Assembly (NCBI GenBank): GCA_026389735.1
Contig: JAPLHH010000043.1
Location: forward strand, 1 to 12,329
Direction of reading: 5' to 3'
DNA length: 12,329 bases
Source: Chloroflexota bacterium
GTDB lineage: Bacteria; Chloroflexota; Dehalococcoidia; GIF9; UBA5620
Made by a program: the position numbers and the translations under genes. The notes under the pieces were generated by a model. The model saw nothing but the letters and a program-made list of their open reading frames with translations. It was not told the origin of the DNA and made no database searches. This document shows, in pieces, positions 1 to 6,146 of the stretch (positions are counted from its first letter, which is position 1; each line of letters opens with the position of its first letter).

Positions 1-252
1 CTTGATGCAAATATTCTAATTACCATTAAAAAGGGCGATATATTGGAACATGTCTTTATGTCTGCTCCTGGCTTTGGTGATCCCTTTGAAAGGAATCCTG
101 AGAAGGTGAGAGAGGATGTAAGGAATGAGCTGGTATCAATACAGAAGGCTAAGGAAGAATATGGGGTAGTCATTAACCCGGTCACATTGGAGATCGATGT
201 TGAAGCAACAGAGAAACTACGAAAGCAGCACAAAAAGAAAGTTCGACTATAG
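1..252 (+). CDS. Hydantoinase B/oxoprolinase family protein, C-terminal end (partial)
   Basis: The reading frame is open from base 1 and ends at TAG 250-252, giving the last 83 residues of a protein that begins outside the window. The segment SAPGFGDPFERNP, then VREDVRNELVS, then YGVVINPVTLEIDVEAT, matches the usual C-terminus of the HyuB/N-methylhydantoinase B (oxoprolinase B-like) family, where a glycine-rich GYGDP-ER-P motif precedes a helix and a YGVV-(D/N)P-TLE-VD-AT stretch. In that family the B subunit works with HyuA in ATP-dependent opening of hydantoins or 5-oxoproline in the cytoplasm. The Gly-rich motif is shorter here (PGFGDP), but nothing else looks broken. The HyuA partner would lie upstream, outside the window. 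Family assignment is by recognised motif pattern only; the exact substrate cannot be told. Confidence 0.75.
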   Translation, partial: LDANILITIKKGDILEHVFMSAPGFGDPFERNPEKVREDVRNELVSIQKAKEEYGVVINPVTLEIDVEATEKLRKQHKKKVRL

Positions 253-710
253 GCACTCATATTATACCCAAAGAGGCTCCAGATTTGATTGATGCCCCCA
301 GGTCACAAGGAGATAATACCCTCCAAGAGCGCAGATAGATGCGCGAGTATTGATCAAAATGAAGATCCTGTTGTGTGAACTAATGGTGGGAGGAACTACT
401 CGATGTGGAAGTGCTTCTTGTATATACCAAAATCTGGTTGCGAAACGAAACACTCTTAAGCTGGAGCCAAAACTAATGCCTAAAATTCTTAGGTTAGATG
501 GCTCGAACAGAGCTCGGCTAACTCTTTGTAGTAGTCTAGCTTGCTATATTGCCTGGTGTCACGACAAAATTGTGGTACCCATTTTAATATATGTTCAGTC
601 ACAAACTGGTCCTTCAGCTTCAAGTAGCGCCACCTCCTCCTATGAAAGCATAGTGCAAATTATCGAAATCTAACAATCAGCATCCGATGCCGAGAAAGGA
701 GTTGGTAGAA
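253..710. other. Intergenic stretch without a convincing gene
   Basis: This 458-base gap lies between the hydantoinase-type gene and the dehalogenase-like gene. A 107-codon plus-strand frame (350-673) is open, but its product is low in recognisable pattern, has no good ribosome-binding site and matches no family I know, so I do not call it. The region probably holds the promoter of the downstream gene; I could not pick a clear -35/-10 pair. An AT-rich run TTTTAATATATG near 582-593 is the only candidate -10 neighbourhood. Confidence 0.5.
695..701 (+). promoter_or_regulatory. Ribosome-binding site that sets the start at 711
   Basis: AAAGGAG lies nine bases upstream of the ATG at 711. The in-frame ATG at 687 is upstream of this site and has no Shine-Dalgarno sequence of its own, so 711 is preferred; this shortens the protein by eight residues. 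Confidence 0.7.
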
Positions 711-1910
711 ATGAATAAGGAACCTAACCAATACGGTATACTGTTTGAAGACGGTCAGCTTGGTTCCTTTCCTATGCATCGATTAAAGCATGTCGACGAG
801 CCGACAACCCTTATCACTGATGATTGGCAGAGGGTTGACGCCCGAGAATCCGCGTATACCTATGCCAAGCGTGGCTATTATGGGTCGGTCGTGCAGAGGG
901 AGCTGCCACGTTTTGCGGCAAAATATCCATTGGCCGCAGCGCAACATGATATTCTGTTTCATATCTGCTGTTTCAAGGGTTGCCAAATTGCTGCCAATCA
1001 AGCACCGATTCCTGAGAACCCTAAGGTTTTGAGCCGACATATTAAACGCCTGGGTTACTTTCTCAAGGCCGATGTCATGGGCATTTGCGAACTGCCCAAA
1101 TCCGCCCTCTATAGCTACGATCTCTTGGGAAATCCCGTGGATCTTGATTATAAATACGCTATCGTAATCGTTGTGGCTAAAGAATACCAGACAATAAATG
1201 CTTCCACTGGCTATGATTGGATATGTGACCCAATAAGCTTTCAATCATATCAACGTGCAGGTTTGATAGCTCAAACCATAGCTGAATACATTAGAAAATT
1301 AGGCTATCCAGCCTTAGCACAGCATCCGCCAATAGAGGCGGGGCGATATCAAGTTGTCATCCCACCACTTCTTATCTGGGCTGGCATCGGAGAGCTCAGT
1401 CGAGCTGGAATTATCCTCAACCCCTTTCTAGGCCTGGGTTTCAAAGCATCTGCTGTCCTGACTGATCTTCCGTTATTACCGGACAAGCCGATTGACTTCG
1501 GACTTCAAGATTTCTGCCGAGACTGCAGGGTGTGTGCCCAGGAATGCCCCAGCAACGCGATCCCAATGGGAGACAAAGTTATTTATAATGGCTACGAAAC
1601 CTGGAAGCTCAATGAACGGCGCTGCGCCAGCTTCAGCATCACAAATAATAAGGGAACCATATGCAATAGGTGTGTGAAGGTTTGTCCGTGGACCAGACCT
1701 GCTACTTGGCCGCACAATTTGGTGCGCTGGGGAGTTCAACATTCCAGCATAGTCAGAAAATTCGCAATCATAACTGATCGTCTACTTGGCCATGCAAAAG
1801 CCAATAAAAAAACCAAATGGTGGTTTGATTTGGAGGATGTAGATGGGGTTCTGAAAATACCATCAAATAATGGTACTAAAGTTATTCGAGATAGTATAGA
1901 AATCCCTTGA
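711..1910 (+). CDS. rdhA: Reductive dehalogenase-like cobalamin/[4Fe-4S] protein, no Tat signal, orphan
   Basis: This 399-residue protein has the features of the catalytic core of reductive dehalogenases (RdhA). Residues 260-290 hold two four-cysteine motifs' first member, CxxCxxCxxxCP (Cys269, 272, 275, 279), and the second member follows as C-x12-C-x2-C-x3-CPW (Cys305, 318, 321, 325), for two [4Fe-4S] clusters. The cobalamin-domain stretch PPLLIWAGIGELSRAG, then VLTDLPLLPDKPIDFG, is characteristic of RdhA. It differs from QueG, which has a GWIGKH-type motif there. Known RdhA enzymes cleave carbon-halogen bonds using corrinoid. This one lacks the twin-arginine signal peptide of respiratory RdhAs, and no RdhB-type membrane anchor is encoded nearby, so a cytoplasmic, non-respiratory role is inferred. 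It is shorter than typical RdhAs (about 450-520 residues with signal). The reaction may not be dehalogenation. Fold is confident; substrate is unknown. Confidence 0.85.
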   Translation: MNKEPNQYGILFEDGQLGSFPMHRLKHVDEPTTLITDDWQRVDARESAYTYAKRGYYGSVVQRELPRFAAKYPLAAAQHDILFHICCFKGCQIAANQAPIPENPKVLSRHIKRLGYFLKADVMGICELPKSALYSYDLLGNPVDLDYKYAIVIVVAKEYQTINASTGYDWICDPISFQSYQRAGLIAQTIAEYIRKLGYPALAQHPPIEAGRYQVVIPPLLIWAGIGELSRAGIILNPFLGLGFKASAVLTDLPLLPDKPIDFGLQDFCRDCRVCAQECPSNAIPMGDKVIYNGYETWKLNERRCASFSITNNKGTICNRCVKVCPWTRPATWPHNLVRWGVQHSSIVRKFAIITDRLLGHAKANKKTKWWFDLEDVDGVLKIPSNNGTKVIRDSIEIP

Positions 1911-1916
1911 ATATAA

Positions 1917-2195
1917 AACTACGATATTTCTGCCTTTGTTTTTATAGTACATAAAGCCATTATACTTGATTTTCATAGGAGGCCAGCTACAGGACAAGAA
2001 TGAATGATAGGTTTAGAAGGTAGGGTGATCAAAACGTTGACTCCTGTTGGCACTGTCACTGTTGGTGGAGAGTACTGGAGGACCAAATCGGTTAATGTCA
2101 ATGTAGGAGTCGGTAAGGCGTCTTGGCCGGAAGGGAACAATCCCTGGCAGGTACCCTGGGATCAGGCGTCACCTCTACCTAAAGGCAGTGGTTGA
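1917..2195 (+). pseudogene. NfeD-like C-terminal remnant with an in-frame TGA
   Basis: The frame starting at 1917 reads a hydrophobic stretch (ISAFVFIVHKAIIL), then FHRRPATGQE, a TGA at 2001-2003, then MIGLEGRVIKTLTPVGTV and TVGGEYWRTKS. This order (last membrane segment, RRP-TG-E, (L/I)G-EG, L-P-G-V, GE-W) is the signature of the junction and soluble OB-fold domain of NfeD proteins, which partner with stomatin/SPFH membrane proteins. The protease and earlier membrane segments are absent, and the sequence stops resembling NfeD after about 2075. The frame runs on to a TGA at 2193-2195. It begins six bases after the dehalogenase stop, in the same frame. Best read as a decayed fragment. An alternative is that only the short 63-residue part from ATG 2004 is translated. 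Confidence 0.6.
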
Positions 2196-2399
2196 TGACT
2201 GGATTAGGTCGGGTAGTAGAGTTGAAGGGAAGCCCACAAGCCCCTTGCAGGAGGAGGCTCATGCGCTATGTATCGAGGGAGACCATCGCTGGCTTAATGA
2301 TGAGAGATTTGATGGGCATGCTTACAAAACGGAGACCGTCTCTGAATTCAGAAACTGTATCCTTAGTATTAGCCATAAGCGAACTTGCTATTTCTGTGG
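2091..2399. other. Gap between NfeD remnant and recombinase; weak small-ORF candidate
   Basis: No gene is convincing here. One plus-strand candidate starts at ATG 2261 with AGGAGG six bases upstream and would run 70 residues to 2473 (MRYVSRETIAGLMM...), overlapping the 3' end of the recombinase on the opposite strand. The good ribosome-binding site is its only support; I know no family for it, so I list it here rather than as a gene. Confidence 0.3.
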
Positions 2400-3443
2400 T
2401 CATGTCGAGGTCATCTCCATTGCTTGAGGCACAATACCAATTCCTCGTGCCACCCAGTTGTCATAATACATGAAACTGCATGGTGTCATAATGCCCAACA
2501 GATACTCAGCTACCCAGACTTTAAGCCTATCTACCACACCATAGCGTAAGTGCTGCGCCCTGACATCAGAATCGGCTAGGTTACAGTAGTGCCTAGTCAT
2601 GGTAAGCGAAGTGTGTCCTAGCTTTTTCTGCAGTGAGAATGGATCACCGCCATTTCTTAGATACATCACACTCGAAGTATGCCTCAGCTTATGAGCGTAG
2701 CATCTTTGGAGGCCAGCCTTCTTCCCGTATTCGGCTATGAGCTTCTCAACCCGCTCTGCGTTAAGGGCACGGCCGTCTGTGGTCAGGAAGAACCTATCTG
2801 TTCCTACTGGTTCTGGGCGATGCCTTAGCCTGTATTTGAGTAGGGCCTTCGCCACCTTCTGCCCAAAGGGGATATATCTCTCCTTGCTCCCCTTGCCCAT
2901 CGCCTTGAGATATCCCTGCTCAAGGTCTACATCGTCGATCCTTAAGTTAGCAATCTCCGAGAGCCGAGCACCAGTATCAACGAAGGTGAGCAACAGGGCA
3001 TAGTCCCTGAATCCCCTGTCGGTGTGCTTATCCGGCTGTGCTAGCAGTTTCTCTATCTCTTTCTCGGAGAAGGTGGGGACTACCTTCTTGTGTACCTTGG
3101 GCATCTTGATCTTCTCCATCGGGTTCTGCTCGATAAGCCCCTCGTGGTAGAGGTAGCCAAAGAATGCCCGTACTGCCCTGGCGTAGGTCTCTATGCTTTG
3201 GGGGCTTAGGTTCTCTTTCTGAGGTTTAGCGTAGGGGTGCTTCCTGTACCTGTGACTCTCTTGGAGGGCGATAATAAAGCGCCTCAAGTCATTGCCAGTA
3301 ATCAGTAGAATATCTTAGTCACTGCCCAGGAAGTCTGCGAAGTAGCCAACGCTTGAGCTAATCCACTCAATCGTTTTGGGGCTCTTTGCTTCGGCTCTGG
3401 CGCAGATACGATAAGCTGTCAGCGCATCAGATAGAGTAGTCAA
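2400..3443 (-). pseudogene. Tyrosine recombinase/integrase (XerC/D type) broken by an in-frame TAA
   Basis: Read as one frame, this encodes about 347 codons of a phage-type integrase. The start is TTG at 3443, six bases after AAGGAG. The N-terminal SAM-like core-binding domain (LSDALTAYRICARAEAKSPKTI...) runs through codon 42, then TAA (3315-3317) interrupts it at codon 43. The frame resumes with DILLITGNDLRRFIIAL and continues intact to the end. The catalytic domain has a full active site: Arg160 (TGARLSEI), Lys187 (GKGSKERY), His251 and Arg254 (HKLRH), His277 (LGHTS) and nucleophile Tyr286 (TRHYCNL). The C-terminus has an extra tail of about 35 residues beyond the usual VDRL end. Such enzymes cut and join att sites. 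It lies directly 3' of tRNA-Gly on the same strand, the classic integration layout. Without the stop it would be complete; no good internal restart is visible, so it is probably a recently dead gene (or a sequencing error). Confidence 0.85.
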
Positions 3444-3449
3444 CTCTGT

Positions 3450-3455
3450 CTCCTT
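3450..3455 (-). promoter_or_regulatory. Ribosome-binding site for the recombinase TTG start
   Basis: AAGGAG on the minus strand lies six bases before TTG 3443. It is the main reason for placing the start there: the full N-terminal DNA-binding domain is then included, although the frame is interrupted later. Confidence 0.6.
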
Positions 3456-3544
3456 ACGCTGACAGCTTACAGGCTCCACAAGGATATTTCTACGACTTTG
3501 TGCTACATTGCGTGCAGTGAAAGCAGTTGCTCTACTCAGCTTTG

Positions 3545-3619
3545 TGGAGCGGGAGACGGGATTCGAACCCGCAACAGCCTGCTTGGAAGGCAGGAACTCT
3601 ACCTCTGAGTTACTCCCGC
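3545..3619 (-). tRNA. tRNA-Gly(TCC)
   Basis: The reverse strand folds as a complete cloverleaf: acceptor GCGGGAG pairs with CTCCCGC, a D-arm with AACTCAGAGGTAGAG follows, and the anticodon stem CCTGC/GCAGG holds loop CTTCCAA with anticodon TCC, which reads glycine GGA/GGG. The T-arm is GCGGG-TTCGAAT-CCCGT (one G-T wobble). Discriminator T and an encoded CCA (3545-3547) finish it. The recombinase starts about 100 bases beyond its 3' end on the same strand, so this gene is a likely attachment site. Confidence 0.96.
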
Positions 3620-3646
3620 CAAAATCACGTCCACTTGTGCCGTGAG

Positions 3647-3674
3647 ACTGTAGTTAGCCTATAGCAAGATGCAA
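3647..3674 (-). promoter_or_regulatory. Possible promoter of tRNA-Gly
   Basis: On the minus strand TTGCAT (3674-3669) and TACAGT (3652-3647) are 16 bases apart, and the -10 lies 27 bases before the mature tRNA 5' end. Position is suitable; match to consensus is moderate. Confidence 0.35.
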
Positions 3675-3679
3675 TCTTA

Positions 3680-3693
3680 AGGACTAAAGTCCT
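3680..3693. repeat. 14-bp perfect palindrome, CTAAAG-centred
   Basis: AGGACTAAAGTCCT is perfectly self-complementary. Its centre CTAAAG is the complement of the CTTTAG centre of the palindromes at 5786-5803 and 6147-6164, so the three look like members of one short intergenic repeat type with variable arms. Confidence 0.6.
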
Positions 3694-3827
3694 AGCTATA
3701 AATTACCTAACTGATTTGTTGATTTGAACAGCACCCTGACGTATACTGTTTTTATAAACAGCGTGGAAATGAAGGTGGTTCTACGAACACAGGTAACAAG
3801 CTTTTATGAAAATTGATGGCTTGACTA

Positions 3828-3857
3828 TTGCTTTCTTTGAATCATCAGATGTATAAT
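3828..3857 (+). promoter_or_regulatory. Promoter of the zinc-ribbon/FN3 gene
   Basis: TTGCTT (3828-3833), an 18-base spacer, and TATAAT (3852-3857) form a sigma-70-like promoter 82 bases before the ATG at 3940. The -10 sits inside TGTATAATC, a 9-mer also found before the genes at 5026, 6516 and 7584. Confidence 0.55.
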
Positions 3858-3939
3858 CAGAATAATATAGCGTTGCAATGAAAACAGATAGGCGGCTGAA
3901 GTTTGGAGCGGGAATAGGAGACAGGTAGAGACCTGAAGT

Positions 3940-4782
3940 ATGCAACAAAGGTGTCCTAATTGCGGTTCGCCAATCGCTCCAGGGCAGCGATTCTGTGGAG
4001 GCTGTGGTGCTCAGATAAGCCTCGCTTGCCCTCAGTGTAGGATCACAGTGAGCCCCGGTACTAGATTTTGCCCGAACTGCGGTGCTACGTTAGGCGGAGG
4101 CGCGCCCCAACAGCCGGGATGGGGACAGCAGCCAGGTGGGATGCCACCACAACAACCAGGCTGGGGTCAGCAGCCAGGCGGGATGCCACAACAACCTGGG
4201 TGGGGTCCGCAGCCAGGCGGGATGCCGCCACAACAACCCGGCTGGGGACAGCAGCCAGCCTGGGCACCGCCGGCACCAAAGAGACAATCGTCGTCATCGA
4301 GACCGTTTCTGGTGATGCTGCTAATTGTCCTCTTGATCGGCCTTGGATTTCTTACTGTTAAGTACACACCACTTGACGAAACACTGCTGGGCTTCTTCAA
4401 ATCTTCCACTGGTGGCACTACTTCTACCGCAGATACCACAAAGCCAGTAATCTCAGATTTTAAGGCAATTGAAATTACCACAACAAAGGCCACTATCACT
4501 TGGACTACCGATGACCTGTCCAGCAGCCAGGTTGAGTATGGCAAGACTAAGGAACAAACTTCGCTCTCACCCGCCCAACCTGCAGATGACCCAACTGCAC
4601 TCGACGCGGAGGGTAAGCCTATCTCGGCAGGAGTCGTTACCCACTCCGTAACCTTGACTGGCCTTGAGCCAAACAACATCACTTACTATTACAGGGTTAA
4701 GTCAAAAGACGCAGCCGGGAACGAGGCGGTGTCCCCAGCGTCAGAGTGGAAAAGCTTCACCACGACAGTTCCCGAGGAATAA
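3940..4782 (+). CDS. Double zinc-ribbon, PQQPGWG-repeat, single-TM protein with FN3 domain
   Basis: The 280-residue product has four parts. Residues 5-47 hold two zinc ribbons (Cys5/8/19/22 and Cys30/33/44/47). Residues 57-106 hold a low-complexity tandem repeat of QQPGWGQQPGGMP(P). Residues 122-140 are a hydrophobic membrane helix preceded by a Lys/Arg/Ser-rich stretch. Residues 168-276 form a fibronectin type III domain (ATITWTTDD, SSQVEYGKT, HSVTLTGLEPN, YRVKSKDAAGNEA). By the positive-inside rule the zinc ribbons and the repeat should be cytoplasmic and the FN3 domain outside, so the protein would link the two sides of the membrane. No signal peptide is present. Zinc-ribbon/TM architectures are common in uncharacterised bacterial membrane proteins. 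The FN3 domain is closely related to that in the lipoprotein at 7584-8549. No enzymatic motif is seen; the function is unknown. Confidence 0.85.
   Translation: MQQRCPNCGSPIAPGQRFCGGCGAQISLACPQCRITVSPGTRFCPNCGATLGGGAPQQPGWGQQPGGMPPQQPGWGQQPGGMPQQPGWGPQPGGMPPQQPGWGQQPAWAPPAPKRQSSSSRPFLVMLLIVLLIGLGFLTVKYTPLDETLLGFFKSSTGGTTSTADTTKPVISDFKAIEITTTKATITWTTDDLSSSQVEYGKTKEQTSLSPAQPADDPTALDAEGKPISAGVVTHSVTLTGLEPNNITYYYRVKSKDAAGNEAVSPASEWKSFTTTVPEE
4108..4257 (+). repeat. In-frame tandem repeat encoding QQPGWGQQPGGMPP units
   Basis: Three near-identical units of 42, 39 and 42 bases plus a partial fourth encode 14-, 13- and 14-residue copies (residues 57-70, 71-83, 84-97, 98-106). Lengths are multiples of three, so gain or loss of units keeps the frame. 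Wobble differences between units suggest they are not a fresh slippage product. Confidence 0.85.
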
Positions 4783-4840
4783 TTACAGCCGCCTCTTGGC
4801 ATGAGCCTCAGTTAGACAATAGCCTGTTTTTCAGCTTTTG

Positions 4841-4869
4841 TTCCGTTTTACCGCCACAAGTTGTATAAT
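4841..4869 (+). promoter_or_regulatory. Promoter candidate for the small exported protein gene
   Basis: TTCCGT (4841-4846), 17 bases, TATAAT (4864-4869), with the shared 9-mer TGTATAATC at 4862-4870. The -35 match is weak. The leader to the ATG at 5026 is long (about 150 bases) because a 68-bp MITE-like element lies within it. Confidence 0.45.
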
Positions 4870-4925
4870 CAATGCAGGCGGGCTGTATAGCCCGGAGAGC
4901 AAGAGAGTGTTTAATCATTCGTCGC

Positions 4926-4993
4926 TGTCATTGCGAGCCGAAGGCGAAGCAATCTCATGGGATTGCCACGTCGCTACGCTCCTCGCAATGACA
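4926..4993. mobile_element. MITE-like element, copy A (68 bp)
   Basis: Perfect 12-bp terminal inverted repeats TGTCATTGCGAG (4926-4937) and CTCGCAATGACA (4982-4993) bound a largely self-complementary interior with GCAATCTC and GATTGCCACG blocks. It has no coding capacity. Related copies lie at 5954-6034 and 7331-7413. It sits between the promoter candidate and the start of the gene at 5026, so its hairpin would be in that mRNA leader. Confidence 0.8.
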
Positions 4994-5015
4994 ATAAACA
5001 CACCCGGTAAAAGGC

Positions 5016-5020
5016 GGAGG
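5016..5020 (+). promoter_or_regulatory. Strong Shine-Dalgarno sequence for the gene at 5026
   Basis: GGAGG is followed by TGACG and then ATG at 5026, an ideal five-base spacing. It is the best ribosome-binding site in this part of the window and supports real translation of the interrupted gene behind it. Confidence 0.75.
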
Positions 5021-5025
5021 TGACG

Positions 5026-5352
5026 ATGAAATATATATGTCAGCTAGCCATCACTGCTATTTTACTTTCATCCGGGGCTTGTGCTCAGATGAATAATGCG
5101 CCTCGCCATACGGCCGACGAGGTAATAATGATAGCCAAGAGCTTCAGTCCTCAGTGCCAGGTGCAAGTAGCTTCCGAGCCCTGCGGCTGAGGAGGCCCCG
5201 CTGCTCCTCAGTATGAGGAGGCTGCCCCAATTCTCACTGCTGAGTATTCAGGGGACGGAATATGGAGTATAACCAAGACCTGCCCGATAAACTCAGAATA
5301 TAACCGTGCCTGGTATTTCCATGATGATACCGATGAATTAGTATGGAAGTGA
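5026..5352 (+). CDS. Small exported protein with internal in-frame TGA (candidate Sec codon or nonsense mutation)
   Basis: From ATG 5026 the frame encodes a signal peptide (MKYICQLAITAILLSSGACA; lipobox-like SGAC with Cys19, or AxA cleavage before Gln21), then TADEVIMIAKSFSPQCQVQV and SEPCG. TGA follows at 5188-5190 (codon 55). The same frame stays open for 53 more codons and looks like protein: TAEYSGDGIWSITKTCP, then AWYFHDDTDELV, to a TGA at 5350-5352. Total length read through is 108 residues. The stretch after the stop has a Y-G-G-W...W-F-(D/E) pattern I associate with small secreted domains, and the first part looks like its N-terminal helix, so both belong to one domain. A stable hairpin lies directly after the TGA. 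Explanations: recent nonsense mutation, sequencing error, or selenocysteine insertion (giving C-G-U). The next gene starts 39 bases later. Function unknown. Confidence 0.6.
5188..5220 (+). promoter_or_regulatory. SECIS-like hairpin/alternative stems directly after the internal TGA
   Basis: TGAGGAG (5188-5194, including the stop codon), CTCCTCA (5204-5210) and TGAGGAG (5214-5220) can pair two ways. CTCCTCA with the second TGAGGAG gives a perfect 7-bp stem with a GTA loop whose first base is 20 nucleotides after the TGA. CTCCTCA with the first TGAGGAG gives a 7-bp stem that buries the TGA. The first form meets the broad bacterial SECIS rules as I recall them (short loop with an early G, stem of 4-16 bp, loop about 16-37 bases after UGA). 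Such hairpins also occur by chance. Confidence 0.35.
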
Positions 5353-5391
5353 GACTAATGCCGAACGATTTAGAAAGAACTGAGGTTAAAA

Positions 5392-5715
5392 GTGAGTGAC
5401 ATTCTGGATGAAGCCCAGGCATTGGTTCAATGCAAAGCTTGCCCCTGGTATAAGAGCTGCGTCTTGCCCATGCGGCTGACGGAGGATGACTTAAGAAAAC
5501 AGCTGGAGTCTTCCATACCCGGAGCTACCACTCCGGGAGCAGCGCAATACGGCATGCAACAACTATTATCCGGCCTGGCAGCCGCTGCCGAAAACTCCAT
5601 CCTCGAAGGTTGTCCGGTATTCATCAACAGGCTTCGCTCTAACCCCAAGCTCGCCGAGCAAATAAAGAAACTGATGCAGGAATGGACAAGAGAAAGCGAA
5701 GGGCAAACTTCGTAG
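5392..5715 (+). CDS. Hypothetical 107-residue protein with CxxC-x5-C and CP motifs
   Basis: The start is GTG at 5392, with GAGG a few bases upstream. The protein has four cysteines: Cys14-x2-Cys17-x5-Cys23 in QCKACPWYKSCVLPM, and Cys74 in LEGCPVF. The middle is Gly/Ala-rich (GATTPGAAQYG) and the C-terminus is a charged helix (PKLAEQIKKLMQEWTRE). There is no signal peptide or membrane segment, so it should be cytoplasmic. Four cysteines in this spacing could hold a zinc ion or an iron-sulfur cluster; this is an inference from pattern, and I do not recognise the family. It follows the interrupted exported-protein gene on the same strand with a 39-base gap, so the two are probably co-transcribed from the promoter near 4850. 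Confidence 0.7.
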   Translation: MSDILDEAQALVQCKACPWYKSCVLPMRLTEDDLRKQLESSIPGATTPGAAQYGMQQLLSGLAAAAENSILEGCPVFINRLRSNPKLAEQIKKLMQEWTRESEGQTS

Positions 5716-5785
5716 AGCTTAGGCATATCCAGCATTTGTTTGCCCGTGCTCCATTTTAAGAACCCCAAATGTACGTGTGGTAGCC

Positions 5786-5803
5786 GCAAGGCTTTAGCCT
5801 TGC
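5786..5803. repeat. 18-bp palindrome, CTTTAG-centred
   Basis: GCAAGGCTTTAGCCTTGC is a perfect 18-bp inverted repeat 70 bases after the stop of the Cys-motif gene. It could fold in RNA as a stem with a tight loop, but no U-run follows, so it is a poor terminator. It shares its centre with the palindromes at 6147-6164 and 3680-3693. Confidence 0.7.
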
Positions 5804-5878
5804 CCCTAACATAAGAAACCCTAAGTACCAAATATCAAACAATGTCAAAATTTAAATTCTCCAAATTGAAGTGTTCGT

Positions 5879-5910
5879 CATCATTGCGAGGAGCAGGATT
5901 CCTCGCTTAC
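5879..5910. mobile_element. Degenerate MITE-like fragment
   Basis: TCATCATTGCGAGGAGCAGG and the following TTCCTCGC resemble one end and the inner arm of the neighbouring elements. A second clean terminal repeat is missing; a block GCAATCTCGGTGGGG at about 5928-5942 resembles their interior. It is best read as a broken copy. Confidence 0.5.
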
Positions 5911-5953
5911 ACTTGGAACAAGCTCCGCAATCTCGGTGGGGCTATCCCCATAC

Positions 5954-6034
5954 TGTCATCGCGAGGTACGGAGTGCCGTGGCGATCCCGGTGGGGAATGG
6001 GCAGGGAGATTGCCACGCTTCGCTCGCAATGACA
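5954..6034. mobile_element. MITE-like element, copy B (81 bp)
   Basis: Ends TGTCATCGCGAG (5954-5965) and CTCGCAATGACA (6023-6034) are inverted repeats with one mismatch. The 39-base interior block 5978-6016 is, in reverse complement, 37/39 identical by hand count to block 7351-7389 of copy C, so the two copies are related and inserted in opposite orientations. Confidence 0.8.
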
Positions 6035-6146
6035 TAAAGGCAAATGTTTTGGTCATTGATATTTTGAGCTTTGAATCTGTTTGGTGCTTGGGATTTCGAA
6101 CTTGCGATTTTTATAATAACGCTGCGCTGCTTTAGCCTCGCGTAAA

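Larger units (their letters stand above)
3620..3939. other. Divergent intergenic region between tRNA-Gly and the zinc-ribbon gene
   Basis: This 320-base gap holds the tRNA promoter candidate, a small palindrome at 3680-3693, a second inverted repeat CTGTTT/AAACAG around 3747-3762, and the promoter of the zinc-ribbon gene. No coding frame with a family match is seen. Confidence 0.6.

Noticed and set aside
350..673. 107-codon open frame after the hydantoinase-type gene
   Set aside because: No ribosome-binding site, no recognisable pattern and unusual residue make-up; treated as intergenic.
783..1244. 153-codon minus-strand frame
   Set aside because: Lies wholly opposite the dehalogenase-like gene, which has clear family motifs.
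3905..3913. GGAGCGGGA, like the tRNA-Gly acceptor complement, as a possible att duplicate
   Set aside because: Only nine bases match and the following bases differ from the tRNA; most likely chance.
4108..4257. Regular repeats considered as a CRISPR array
   Set aside because: Units are contiguous and in frame with no spacers; they encode a protein repeat.
4085..4682. Long minus-strand frames opposite the zinc-ribbon gene
   Set aside because: Mirror images of the repeat and FN3 coding sequence; the plus frame has real domains.
5842..6135. 97-codon open frame
   Set aside because: It runs through two MITE-like copies; the apparent protein is repeat translation.
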